DNA of 64,000 bases from CAG-791 sp045130475 (GTDB lineage Bacteria; Bacillota; Clostridia; Lachnospirales; Lachnospiraceae): positions 1 to 64,000 of the forward strand of contig JBGUPU010000019.1 in the NCBI GenBank assembly GCA_045130475.1, written 5' to 3'. The position numbers were made by a program, and so were the translations under genes. The notes beneath the pieces are model-generated. The model was not told the DNA's origin and did no database searches. It worked only from the letters and a program-made list of their open reading frames with translations. Of the stretch, positions 15,023 through 23,496 are shown piece by piece; the first letter of the stretch is position 1, and the number at the start of each line of letters is the position of its first letter.

Positions 15023-18000
15023 TTACCGCAGGCCCTTGTACTCCAGACAGAGCATGGTCAGATCGTCAAACTGTTCCGCTCTGCCGACGAATGTATCTAT
15101 GGCACGGCGGACATCGGTCAGGATTTCAGCGGGGCTGTTGTCTTTGCTCCTGTTCAGGACATCAAGCATCCGGTCGATCCCAAAGAGCTGGCCGTCCGCA
15201 TCTGTGGCTTCAGGAACGCCGTCCGTGTATACAAACAGCTTGGCGCCGGGCGACAGCGTAAGTTCGTATTCTCTGTATTTCGAGCCGTCCATAGCGCCAA
15301 CCACCAGGCCGTGCTTATCATTATAGAGCATAAACTCTCCATCCAGCCTTTTCAGCACGGGATACTCATGACCGGCATTCGCCGCGATGAGCTTTCCGCT
15401 TGAAATCTCAAGCACTCCCAGCCATACCGTGACAAACATCTCCTCCTGATTGTTCTCACAGATCTGCCTGTTGACTGCCTCCAGGGTCCTGGCCGGTGAC
15501 AGGCCGGCCAAAGCGCTGTTCTTGATCAGTGTTTTTGAGACCATCATGAACAGGGCCGCAGGAATTCCTTTTCCGGAGACATCCGCAATGACAAGGCCCA
15601 GGTGGTCGTCATCGATCAGGAAACAATCAAAGAAATCTCCGCCGATGTTCCTGGCCGGATCCATGTGCGCAAAAATGTCGAATTCCCCGCGCTCAGAGAA
15701 GGAGGAAAAATCCGACGGAAGCATACTTACCTGGATCTGGGCTGCCATCTCCAGCTCGTTCTCAAGCTGTGCCCGTTCGGCTTCCTGTTTGTGCTTTTTC
15801 TCCATGTCGGACATCTTGCGGCGGACATAAGACCTCACCAGAGCAATCAGAAGAAGCAGCGAACAAAGGCCGGCTGCAATATAGAACCACGGCTGTTCAA
15901 AGAGGGTTTTCCCCTTCGTGATCGGAACGGAAAGCTTGTTGCTCCCCCTGCCCATGGCGTCCTTGATCTCCATGACGAAACTATAGGAGCCTCCGGGAAG
16001 GTTCGTATAGGACACCGGATCCAGCTCGCTGCGCCTGACTGTCACCGGTTCCCTGTCAAAGCCTTTCAGACAGTAGGATACCTGCGGATCTGTCAGCCTG
16101 TAGTTGAAAACAAAGCCATAAACCGTCAGTTTTTGGACATTGGAGGGAATCGTGAAGCCGCCTGTCTCATCGGCATGAATGCGCTCGCCGTCCGCTTCGA
16201 CATAGGGCACAGCCTGCTTGAGGTCGCTGATGATCTCGAGGGGATCTTCCACATTAACTTTTGCCACACCGGAACTGCCGGCAATGTACAGGTCTCCCTG
16301 CGGTGTCAGCTCACTGTAGGAGTTGCTGGTGGCAATACATGGAAGGCCGTTGGCAATACCGTAGTGCACAGGGTCGATCTCCTCATTTTTCAGCAGCTTT
16401 GAAGCCGGAGAGATATAGATTCCGTTGCTGCTCAGGATCCATATATCCCCCTTGCTGTTTTCATAGAGGTCAAAATTATTGGAATAGGGGAAGTTCTGTA
16501 CGGTGGTCACCTGATAGTCTTCACTCATCCATGCCAGGGAATTGCTGGTCACGATCCAGAAGACCTGATGGTCAGGATCGTATTTGACGCGCATGACAAT
16601 CCCGGAGGTCAGACCGTCCCGGGTGCCGATACACCGTACTCCTTCATCATTGATAATATAGATACCTCCGCCGTTGGAGCCCAGAACGATATCGCCGTTC
16701 GGTGCCGCAGCCACGGTCAGACTCTCGGAATTGGAGATCCCGTCGGCTTCTCCGTAGGCGCCGATGACGCGGTCATCTTTGATCACATTGAGACCGCCGG
16801 TGACGACCACAAGCATGGAACCATCGTCCATTTCACACACAACCCGGATATGATCGGAAATCAGTCCGTCATCTACAGTAAAGGCTGTCACCGAATCTCC
16901 GTCATAGCACAGAAGTCCCATGGACCGCCAGGTCGAAATCCACAGCCGGCCGCGGCTGTCCTCGACCATGGAACGGATACGGCATCCGTCCAGCATTTCC
17001 AGCAGATCCGATTCTCCAAGCTCTTTCCCCGAGGCCGCCCTGGCGGAGGACAGAGGCAGAGAGCGGACCTGTTCTTTGTCATTCAGAACCGTCAGTCCCG
17101 TATCTGAACCGATAAACAGCCGATCCTTATAGACGCAGGTGGCATTGACCACAGCCTGCGGCAGATTGTAGCGCGCAAAGATATCCAGAAACTGGTTGGA
17201 CACAAGTTTCATAACGCCCTGCCGCGAGGAGGCAAACCAGAGGTTTCCTTCGTAATCCGTCATGATCTTGCATATGGAATTATCCATAGGCAGGTCCGTC
17301 AGCTGATGAAATCCCCGGCTGTCCAGTACGCCGATGCCGTTGATGGCGCTGATCCAGATCCTGTCTCCGTACTGCTGGATGTCAAAAACATCATACAGGG
17401 GAGTAATATCCACAATTTCCATCTGATCAGTGTCCTGCGTCAGATCACCGTGGTAAAACTCTGAATCCGCTGTACCGATATACAGCTTGCCGGGAGCATC
17501 GGGATCCGGCAGTATGCTGGTGATCTTTTTGTCGCGGATCTGGGTATGGTCCATGTAATCCACCACTTCGCCTCCGCGAAGCGTGAAGTATTCTTCCTCG
17601 TTGGTGATACAGTGGAGCAGACCGTCGCTTCCGGGACAGATCTGTTGGATGTATGCGTTGGCGATCCTGGGATCATCCACAGAGCTAAGTTCCAGATTCT
17701 CATCGATCATGGAGATTCCGCCTGTGGTGCCGACATAGATCGTACCTTTGTCATCCTCTGTGATCATGCTGATCTTGGCAGAACCAAGGCCGTCTTCTTC
17801 CTTCCACATCCGAAACTGACTGTGCTCCATCAGAGCCAGGCCGTTGTCATTGGTGCCAACCCAGAGCCTGTCCTTTTGATCTACATACAGGACTGTGACG
17901 CTGGCAATGCCGGTGGTGGAATCCACGCGCTCAAAAGTATTTCCGTCATAACGGATCAGGCCGCTGTAGCTGCCGATCCAGATAAATCCCTCTCTGGTCT

Positions 18001-18334
18001 GGACAATGTCATTGGCTTCGGAAGTCGGCAGACCATTGGTATTGTTGTACAGCACTGCCGAGTAGTTGTCCCTCTCATACACAGGATCTACGGACAGTGT
18101 ATTTTCATTGGTCTGTGTCTCTGCAGCGTCTGCCGCTTCTTCAGCATCTGCTGCCTCTGCTGCTTCTGCTGTCATTGCAGTCTCTGCCGCCTCTGCAGCT
18201 TCTTCTGTCTCTGCAGTCATTGCAGCCTCTGAGGCTGCTGCGGGAATTGTCAGCAGCGGAAATAAAAATACAAGACATAGAGCAAACAAAGCACTCAGCT
18301 TCTTATTGCTAAGCAGCCTGTGTGTTATCAGCAT
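15023..18334 (-). CDS. membrane sensor phosphatase: beta-propeller, Y_Y_Y and SpoIIE/PP2C domains
   Basis: An 1103-residue receptor-like protein. A signal peptide (about 1-34, ending A-A-A-S) is followed by an Ala/Glu/Thr low-complexity stretch (about 35-75). Residues about 85-700 hold two-component-regulator propeller repeats (D-x-x-G-x-L/I-W-I/V-G/S, for example G-F-I-W-I-G-S and R-L-W-V-G-T). A Y_Y_Y domain lies near 735-800, a transmembrane helix near 818-838, and a cytoplasmic coiled coil A-Q-I-Q-V-S-M-L-P near 865. The PP2C-type SpoIIE phosphatase follows (D-V-S-G-K-G-I-P-A-A-L-F, then Y-T-D-G-V-P-E-A). Known relatives pair with anti-sigma-factor antagonists; none is encoded nearby. The propeller likely senses an extracellular ligand, by analogy with hybrid two-component sensors. 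GGAGGAGG precedes the ATG. Confidence 0.9.
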   Translation of the reverse strand: MLITHRLLSNKKLSALFALCLVFLFPLLTIPAAASEAAMTAETEEAAEAAETAMTAEAAEAADAEEAADAAETQTNENTLSVDPVYERDNYSAVLYNNTNGLPTSEANDIVQTREGFIWIGSYSGLIRYDGNTFERVDSTTGIASVTVLYVDQKDRLWVGTNDNGLALMEHSQFRMWKEEDGLGSAKISMITEDDKGTIYVGTTGGISMIDENLELSSVDDPRIANAYIQQICPGSDGLLHCITNEEEYFTLRGGEVVDYMDHTQIRDKKITSILPDPDAPGKLYIGTADSEFYHGDLTQDTDQMEIVDITPLYDVFDIQQYGDRIWISAINGIGVLDSRGFHQLTDLPMDNSICKIMTDYEGNLWFASSRQGVMKLVSNQFLDIFARYNLPQAVVNATCVYKDRLFIGSDTGLTVLNDKEQVRSLPLSSARAASGKELGESDLLEMLDGCRIRSMVEDSRGRLWISTWRSMGLLCYDGDSVTAFTVDDGLISDHIRVVCEMDDGSMLVVVTGGLNVIKDDRVIGAYGEADGISNSESLTVAAAPNGDIVLGSNGGGIYIINDEGVRCIGTRDGLTSGIVMRVKYDPDHQVFWIVTSNSLAWMSEDYQVTTVQNFPYSNNFDLYENSKGDIWILSSNGIYISPASKLLKNEEIDPVHYGIANGLPCIATSNSYSELTPQGDLYIAGSSGVAKVNVEDPLEIISDLKQAVPYVEADGERIHADETGGFTIPSNVQKLTVYGFVFNYRLTDPQVSYCLKGFDREPVTVRRSELDPVSYTNLPGGSYSFVMEIKDAMGRGSNKLSVPITKGKTLFEQPWFYIAAGLCSLLLLIALVRSYVRRKMSDMEKKHKQEAERAQLENELEMAAQIQVSMLPSDFSSFSERGEFDIFAHMDPARNIGGDFFDCFLIDDDHLGLVIADVSGKGIPAALFMMVSKTLIKNSALAGLSPARTLEAVNRQICENNQEEMFVTVWLGVLEISSGKLIAANAGHEYPVLKRLDGEFMLYNDKHGLVVGAMDGSKYREYELTLSPGAKLFVYTDGVPEATDADGQLFGIDRMLDVLNRSKDNSPAEILTDVRRAIDTFVGRAEQFDDLTMLCLEYKGLR

Positions 18335-18427
18335 CTGTCCTCCTCCTGTCCGGGATCTGCATGTAAACCTTTCTCTATTTAATACTGCACCTATAATCGT
18401 GAAAGGTCAAAGATTTTTTCATAAGAA

Positions 18428-18461
18428 AGGGGCCTTTTCCCATGAAAGGGAAAAGGCCCCT
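18428..18461 (-). terminator. intrinsic terminator after fructose-bisphosphate aldolase
   Basis: AGGGGCCTTTTCCC (18428-18441) pairs perfectly with GGGAAAAGGCCCCT (18448-18461) around a six-base loop. On the minus strand TTCTTATG follows. It separates the aldolase gene from the sensor phosphatase. Confidence 0.78.
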
Positions 18462-18501
18462 GTTTTGTTTTGGAATCAATGTTTGCGGCGGGATCTTCAG
18501 A

Positions 18502-19440
18502 TCAGGCCTTGCCGTCGGATCCGAGCACCTTGGTGATCTTGTGGGCAACGATGTCCTTGACATACTTGCGGCCGTCGCCGATGTACTGTCTGGGATCGAA
18601 ATGATCCGGATGTGCCACGAAATGTTCGCGGATACCGGCTGTCATGCCGAGACGAAGATCCGAGTCGATATTGATCTTGCAGACTGCGCCTGCAGCAGCT
18701 TTACGAAGCTGATCCTCGGGAACGCCAATGGCATCCTTCAGAGCGCCGCCGTGCGCATTGATGATCTTTACATACTCCTGCGGAACAGAGGAGGAGCCAT
18801 GAAGAACGATCGGGAATCCGGGCAGCCTTCTCGCCACTTCCTCCAGAACATCAAAGCGGAGTTTGGGATCGGTGCCGGGTTTGAATTTGTATGCGCCGTG
18901 GCTGGTGCCGATCGCGATCGCGAGGGAATCCACGCCGGTCCTCTTGACGAATTCCTCGACTTCGTCGGGATCCGTGAACATTGCCTTGTCGGCATCTACC
19001 TTGACGGCATCCTCGATGCCTGCAAGTGTTCCGAGCTCAGCCTCTACGACTACGCCGTGCTCGTGCGCATACTCCGCAACACGTCTGGACTCCTCGATAT
19101 TCTCCTCGAAGGAATGGCTGGAATAGTCGATCATGACGGAAGTAAAGCCGCCGTCTACGCACTCCTTGCATACATTAAAGTCTGCGCCGTGATCCAGATG
19201 CAGAGCGATCGGGATATCCGGATAGAGCTCTACCGCTGCCTCTACCAGCTTTTTCAGATATACGGAATTAGCATACTTTCTGGCGCCCGCGGAAGCCTGC
19301 AGGATCACGGGGGACTTCAGCTCGGCTGCAGCCTCGGTGATCGCCTGGACGATCTCCATGTTGTTGACGTTGAAAGCGCCGATCGCATATCCACCGTCAT
19401 AAGCTTTTTTGAACATCTCTGTTGTGGTTACAAGTGCCAT
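18502..19440 (-). CDS. fba: class II fructose-1,6-bisphosphate aldolase
   Basis: A 312-residue zinc aldolase that splits fructose-1,6-bisphosphate into dihydroxyacetone phosphate and glyceraldehyde-3-phosphate in glycolysis. I see A-F-N-V-N-N-M near residue 20, the zinc-binding H-L-D-H-G near 85, M-I-D-Y-S-S-H near 107, an E-L-G-T-L-A-G-I-E-D region near 137, G-T-S-H-G-A-Y-K-F near 182 and L-H-G-S-S-S-V near 212. These match the Bacillus FbaA type. Start at 19440 is chosen because AGGAGGAAAAAGAA precedes that ATG; an 18-residue upstream extension has no site. An extended -10 box (TGCTATTAT, 19580-19585 region) could be its own promoter. Confidence 0.95.
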   Translation of the reverse strand: MALVTTTEMFKKAYDGGYAIGAFNVNNMEIVQAITEAAAELKSPVILQASAGARKYANSVYLKKLVEAAVELYPDIPIALHLDHGADFNVCKECVDGGFTSVMIDYSSHSFEENIEESRRVAEYAHEHGVVVEAELGTLAGIEDAVKVDADKAMFTDPDEVEEFVKRTGVDSLAIAIGTSHGAYKFKPGTDPKLRFDVLEEVARRLPGFPIVLHGSSSVPQEYVKIINAHGGALKDAIGVPEDQLRKAAAGAVCKINIDSDLRLGMTAGIREHFVAHPDHFDPRQYIGDGRKYVKDIVAHKITKVLGSDGKA

Positions 19441-19602
19441 TTCTTTTTCCTCCTTTTCTGAATAGTCGAATGACCATGTACCTGCATTTCCCATTGGACA
19501 AAATCTGCTGGCAGGCCGGCACGGCAGAGGAAGCCGTCAGGGAAACCGCGGGAGCACGATCTGATGAAAGTCTGTATATATAATAGCACATTTCGCGAAA
19601 AA

Positions 19603-19956
19603 CTACATTTGATAATCCGGTGCTCCCGCAATATATTTCCCATAGTCGACGCGGATGATATTCCCGGCGGCATTTCTGAAAAGGATATGCCCTGCCCATC
19701 CGGTAAAGGAGATGGTAAGGTCGTCATGCAGGGAATAAATATCATCATATTCTTTTTCTGAAGGTCTTTTCCCGTCCCCGAAGGTGAAGCCTTCCGCCTC
19801 CGCATCTGCAAGGAATCTTGCGGCGATGTTCCGGCTCCGGCAGTAAATAAAAGTGTGGCGCGGCAGATTCCTGCAGCGGATCCTGCTGAGAAGGCACTTG
19901 TTTTTCACAGCCAGCAGCTCTGTCACTGTTCTTTTCGTTCTCATTGTCTTCTTCAT
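19603..19956 (-). CDS. small protein of unknown function behind a SAM-type riboswitch
   Basis: A 117-residue protein I do not recognise. ACAGGAGGACGAC gives a strong ribosome site in front of the ATG, so it is very probably real. The N-terminal 45 residues are strongly basic (K-K-T-M-R-T-K-R-T start, several Arg and Cys). The rest is mixed, with F-T-F-G-D-G-K-R-P-S-E-K-E-Y near 58-70 and a C-terminal W-A-G-H-I-L-F-R-N-A-A-G-N-I-I-R-V-D-Y segment that looks beta-rich. No membrane segment or signal peptide. About 100 bases upstream on the same strand is a riboswitch-terminator unit, making this the first gene under its control. A link to methionine or SAM metabolism is inferred only from that. 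Confidence 0.65.
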   Translation of the reverse strand: MKKTMRTKRTVTELLAVKNKCLLSRIRCRNLPRHTFIYCRSRNIAARFLADAEAEGFTFGDGKRPSEKEYDDIYSLHDDLTISFTGWAGHILFRNAAGNIIRVDYGKYIAGAPDYQM

Positions 19957-20067
19957 AAATGTCGTCCTCCTGTAAAGACAAAATGTAAAAGTTTTTCCCG
20001 GGAGTGCAGGCAGGAGCCGAAGCTTACCAATGAGAATACAATGAGTATACTATTATAGTAAAAAAAA

Positions 20068-20090
20068 GCACCCATCGTTACGACAGGTGC
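20068..20090 (-). terminator. riboswitch expression-platform terminator
   Basis: On the minus strand GCACCTGTCG (20090-20081) pairs with CGATGGGTGC (20077-20068) around a UAA loop, and eight to nine Us follow (20067-20059). The 3' arm repeats a sequence found at the aptamer's 3' end (20110-20118), which allows an alternative antiterminator. Confidence 0.85.
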
Positions 20091-20096
20091 AGCAAA

Positions 20097-20200
20097 AACC
20101 ACTATTTACACCCATCGCTCAAGCATTAGCACCTTACTGCAGAGATCAGCAGGTTGCTGTGCGGTCATCGAGCTTGTCTCTCGCGCACTCCATATAGGCA
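20097..20200 (-). ncRNA. SAM riboswitch (SAM-I clan) aptamer
   Basis: Read on the minus strand, the conserved core follows SAM-I order: a GGAG junction, P2a GTGCG/CGCAC, an inner GAG/CTC stem with GATGA (kink-turn type), AGCAACC, a P3 stem TGC/GCA, then AAGGTGCTAA, a very short P4 (GC-TTGA-GC) and GATGGG. GCAACC and AAGGTGCTAA are the hallmark bases of the SAM-I family. P4 and P1 are shorter than usual, so a SAM-I/IV variant is possible. A terminator follows at once. SAM binding would be expected to turn off the gene at 19603-19956. Confidence 0.75.
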
Positions 20201-20206
20201 GAGACT

Positions 20207-20236
20207 ATATTACAGGAAAGATGGTTTTTCTGTCAA
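20207..20236 (-). promoter_or_regulatory. promoter of the riboswitch transcript
   Basis: On the minus strand TTGACA (20231-20236), an 18-base spacer and TAATAT (20207-20212) put the transcription start near 20200, at the 5' edge of the aptamer. Confidence 0.7.
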
Positions 20237-20369
20237 CAGAGAATCGCCTCTATTTACCTATTGATTTGATAGGTTGATTAGTGTATGATTATTCTCATAT
20301 CCTGAGCTGTGGAATAATACTGATGTAGAATATTACTGAATGACATGCAATGCGGCAGGGGGTAAGGAA

Positions 20370-20972
20370 ATGAAATCTCCTCTTCGGTATCAGGTCACGC
20401 AGTACGACTGCGGACCCACAACTATGACCAACGCGATCCTGTACCTGTTTGAACGGGAAGAGATTCCTCCGGATCTTGTCCGTCACATCGGCCTGTGTAC
20501 GCTGGACAGCTATGACCGGAACGGACACTGCGGCATGTGCGGGACAACGGGCGCTGCAATACGGTATTTCGGCACCTGGCTGAACGAGCTGCGTTTCGCC
20601 GGCCTTCTGCCCACAGAAAGTCTGTATCTGGAAAAAGAAGAAGTGCGGTTCGGGGCCGGGAGCAGGCTCTCGGAGGCTCTCCGCGCAGGCGCCGCCATCG
20701 TCCTGCATGTCTTTCATGATGTCGGCCATTATATTCTGGTCACAGCAGAACAGCAGGACAGGATTTTTGCATTTGATCCCTACTATCGCGGAAACGAAGT
20801 CCATCGTGAAGGCGTTCTTCCAGTCTTTGACCATCCTTTCTCCCACAATATCCTCATCCCCCGGGATGTCATCAACGACACCTGCAGAGGCTTCTATTCA
20901 ATGGGAGAAACAGAGACAAGGGAGGCACTGATCATCCGCCGGGAAGCTGTGGAGAACCTGTATATTATCTGA
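20370..20972 (+). CDS. C39-like papain-fold peptidase-family protein
   Basis: A 200-residue protein with the N-terminal motif Y-Q-V-T-Q-Y-D-C-G-P-T-T (Cys near residue 13), typical of C39-like and BtrH-type papain-fold domains: Q (oxyanion), then D-C-G-P. A His in H-V-F-H-D-V-G-H-Y-I-L-V near 120 and D-P-Y near 142 complete a plausible Cys-His-Asp triad. C39 domains cut double-glycine leader peptides in bacteriocin exporters; stand-alone soluble forms like this have unknown substrates. I start it at the ATG of 20370, after AGGGGGTAAGGA. The glutamine amidotransferase gene lies 51 bases downstream on the same strand, so a two-gene unit is likely. Confidence 0.75.
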   Translation: MKSPLRYQVTQYDCGPTTMTNAILYLFEREEIPPDLVRHIGLCTLDSYDRNGHCGMCGTTGAAIRYFGTWLNELRFAGLLPTESLYLEKEEVRFGAGSRLSEALRAGAAIVLHVFHDVGHYILVTAEQQDRIFAFDPYYRGNEVHREGVLPVFDHPFSHNILIPRDVINDTCRGFYSMGETETREALIIRREAVENLYII

Positions 20973-21023
20973 TCATTTCTGTCAGGAAGGGACAGAAGGC
21001 TTTGAGAGGAACTTGAATAGAAA

Positions 21024-21875
21024 ATGTGCGAACTGTTTGGAATCAGTGCCTTAAATGAAATAGATACCAGTCCATGGCTGCAGATGTTTTTTACCCACTG
21101 CGACAAAAACCCGCACGGGTGGGGTATTGCCCGCTTTCAGCAGAATCCTTCAGGCAGGGCGGGATACGGCACACTGGAAAAAGAACCTGTAAAGGCGGAC
21201 CGGAGCAGATATCTCAAGGAGAGACTGCGGCAGGGCATGCGGGCTTTCACTCTGCTGGCCCACATCCGGCAGGCCACCATCGGCTCCCTGGATTACAACA
21301 ATACACACCCCTTCCAGAAAACGGACGACAGCGGACGCTGCTGGACACTGGCGCACAACGGAACCGTCTTTGAAGAGGCTGCGCTGCGCAGATATATAGG
21401 GCTTCAGGAAGGCCAGACTGACAGCGAGCGGATCCTGCTCTATCTCGTCGACCGGATCAATCTGGCGCTGGAAAAAAAGCAGCAGCAAATGCCGTCTCCC
21501 AAAGACAGCCCGGACCCGGGCTGCAGTCATCTTCCTTCGCTCACTGTGCAGGAACGGTGCAGGATCATAGATGAGACAGTTTCTTCCCTGGCTCCCGGAA
21601 ATAAGCTGAACCTGCTGCTGTTCGACGGAGAGGTCCTCTATGCCCATACCAACCAGCCGGATACGCTCCATCGCTGTGTGATCGGGGATGCTGTCCTGTT
21701 TGCGACCGTCCCCTTTATGACCGGGTACAGCGCCCGCTGGGAGAATCTGCCCTTCACATCACTCTGCGCATGGAAGGACGGCAGGCAGATCTACCAGGGC
21801 CTGCCGCATAATCATGCCTACGTGGAAGATCCTGAAAAGATCCGCTCACTGATGATGGTCTACGCAGCACTCTGA
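21024..21875 (+). CDS. class II glutamine amidotransferase (YafJ-like)
   Basis: A 283-residue N-terminal-nucleophile amidotransferase. M-C-E-L-F-G-I-S places the catalytic Cys at position 2, exposed after Met removal. N-P-H-G-W-G-I-A near residue 31, H-I-R-Q-A-T-I-G near 81, and L-A-H-N-G-T-V near 111 (the glutamine-binding Asn-Gly) are all present. The protein has only the glutaminase domain, as in YafJ and EgtC. EgtC removes glutamate in ergothioneine synthesis, but no other ergothioneine gene is near. The preceding C39-like gene may share its transcript. A perfect 18-bp hairpin terminator follows. Confidence 0.88.
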   Translation: MCELFGISALNEIDTSPWLQMFFTHCDKNPHGWGIARFQQNPSGRAGYGTLEKEPVKADRSRYLKERLRQGMRAFTLLAHIRQATIGSLDYNNTHPFQKTDDSGRCWTLAHNGTVFEEAALRRYIGLQEGQTDSERILLYLVDRINLALEKKQQQMPSPKDSPDPGCSHLPSLTVQERCRIIDETVSSLAPGNKLNLLLFDGEVLYAHTNQPDTLHRCVIGDAVLFATVPFMTGYSARWENLPFTSLCAWKDGRQIYQGLPHNHAYVEDPEKIRSLMMVYAAL

Positions 21876-21935
21876 CCTTAGGATCGTCCCTTATGATCTC
21901 CCATACTGTAAATATTCTGTCAGTAAGAAGGACTG

Positions 21936-21979
21936 AAAAGAGCCATACACAGCCTGCAGATGCTGTGTATGGCTCTTTT
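21936..21979. terminator. bidirectional intrinsic terminator
   Basis: AAAAGAGCCATACACAGC (21936-21953) and its exact complement (21962-21979) form an 18-bp stem with an eight-base loop. A- and T-runs at the ends let it act on both strands, between the convergent amidotransferase and asnS genes. Confidence 0.9.
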
Positions 21980-22069
21980 GAATGCATTTTTCTATATGCC
22001 TATATGCCGACAGGCACGCAAATGCCCTGTCTGCTTTGTGCCATGTCCTGCGTCGTGTCTGCGTCCTGC

Positions 22070-23473
22070 TTACAGTTCGCAGTTTCCAACGGTGCGGGGG
22101 AAGGGCAGGACGTCGCGGATGTTGCCCATGCCGGTCAGGTACATGACGCAGCGCTCGAAACCGAGTCCGAAGCCGGCGTGGCGGACGCTGCCGTAACGGC
22201 GAAGGTCAAGGTAGAACTGGTAGCCCTCTTTTTCGAGGCCGAGCTCATCCATGCGCTTCTCGAGCTTCTCGAGATCCTCTTCACGCTGGCTGCCGCCGAT
22301 GATCTCTCCGATGCCGGGAACGAGGCAGTCCATGGCGGCGACGGTCTTTCCGTCGTCGTTGAGCTTCATATAGAAAGCCTTGATCTCCTTGGGATAGTCT
22401 GTGACGAAGACAGGGCGCTTGAACTCCTTCTCGGTGAGATAGCGCTCGTGCTCGGTCTGCAGATCGCAGCCCCAGGATACCTTGTAATCGAATTCGTCGT
22501 TGTGCTTTTCAAGGATCTTGATGGCCTCGGTATAGGTCACATGGCCGAAATCGGAGTTGAGGACGTGGTTGAGGCGGTCCAGAAGGCCCTTGTCGATGAA
22601 CTGGTTGAAGAAGTTCATCTCTTCGGGGGCGTTCTCCAGCACGTAGCGGATGATGTATTTGAGCATATCCTCAGCGAGCTGCATGTTGTCCTTGAGATCT
22701 GCAAAGCAGAACTCGGGCTCGATCATCCAGAACTCGGCTGCGTGGCGGGTGGTGTTGGATACCTCGGCACGGAAGGTCGGTCCGAAGGTATAGACATTGC
22801 GGAAAGCAAATGCATAAGTCTCGACGTCCAGCTGGCCGCTTACAGTCAGGTTGACGGGCTTTCCGAAGAAGTCCTGAGAATAGTCGACCTTGCCGTCCTC
22901 TGTCCTGGGAAGCTCCTCCATGGGAAGAGTGGTCACCTGGAACATCTCTCCTGCGCCCTCGGCGTCACTGCCGGTGATAATGGGAGAATGGACATAGACA
23001 AAGCCGCGCTCCTGGAAGAATTTGTGGATCGCGTAGGCGATCAGGGAGCGGACACGAAACACAGCAGTAAAAGTGTTCGCGCGGACACGCAGATGAGGAA
23101 TGGTGCGCAGATATTCAAAGCTGTGACGCTTTTTCTGCAGCGGATAATCGGGAGAGGACGCACCCTCGACCTCGATCTTTGCCACCTGCATCTCGAAGGG
23201 CTGTTTCGCATTCGGTGTCAGGACGATCGTTCCTGTCGCGATGACTGCGGAGCCGATATTGAGCTTGGCGGCCTGTGCGAAATTCTCCAGATCGCTTGAA
23301 TAAACAAGCTGCAGGGTCTGGAAGCAGCTTCCGTCGTTGAGCGTGATGAAGCCAATCTTCTTGGAGTCGCGGTTGGAGCGGATCCATCCGCCAACCGTAA
23401 CGGTCTTGTCAGCAAACGCTTCTTTTGCCGCAAAGAGATCCTTGATCTCTGTCAGGCTGTATTCCTGTCTCAT
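22070..23473 (-). CDS. asnS: asparaginyl-tRNA synthetase
   Basis: A 467-residue class II aminoacyl-tRNA synthetase. An N-terminal OB-fold anticodon-binding domain (about 15-105: V-T-V-G-G-W-I-R-S-N-R-D-S-K) precedes the catalytic domain. Motif 2 shows as F-R-A-E-V-S-N-T-x-R-H-A-A-E-F-W-M-I-E-P-E near 230-250, and motif 3 as G-F-G-L-G-F-E-R near 443-450. E-F-W-M-I-E-P-E and the lack of an AspRS-type insertion place it as AsnRS. The ATG at 23473 follows AAAGGGG; the longer reading from 23491 begins with TTG. It lies 23 bases after the lipoprotein foldase gene on the same strand and is probably co-transcribed. Confidence 0.95.
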   Translation of the reverse strand: MRQEYSLTEIKDLFAAKEAFADKTVTVGGWIRSNRDSKKIGFITLNDGSCFQTLQLVYSSDLENFAQAAKLNIGSAVIATGTIVLTPNAKQPFEMQVAKIEVEGASSPDYPLQKKRHSFEYLRTIPHLRVRANTFTAVFRVRSLIAYAIHKFFQERGFVYVHSPIITGSDAEGAGEMFQVTTLPMEELPRTEDGKVDYSQDFFGKPVNLTVSGQLDVETYAFAFRNVYTFGPTFRAEVSNTTRHAAEFWMIEPEFCFADLKDNMQLAEDMLKYIIRYVLENAPEEMNFFNQFIDKGLLDRLNHVLNSDFGHVTYTEAIKILEKHNDEFDYKVSWGCDLQTEHERYLTEKEFKRPVFVTDYPKEIKAFYMKLNDDGKTVAAMDCLVPGIGEIIGGSQREEDLEKLEKRMDELGLEKEGYQFYLDLRRYGSVRHAGFGLGFERCVMYLTGMGNIRDVLPFPRTVGNCEL

Positions 23474-23496
23474 ACTGTTTTCCCCTTTCAAGTGTC

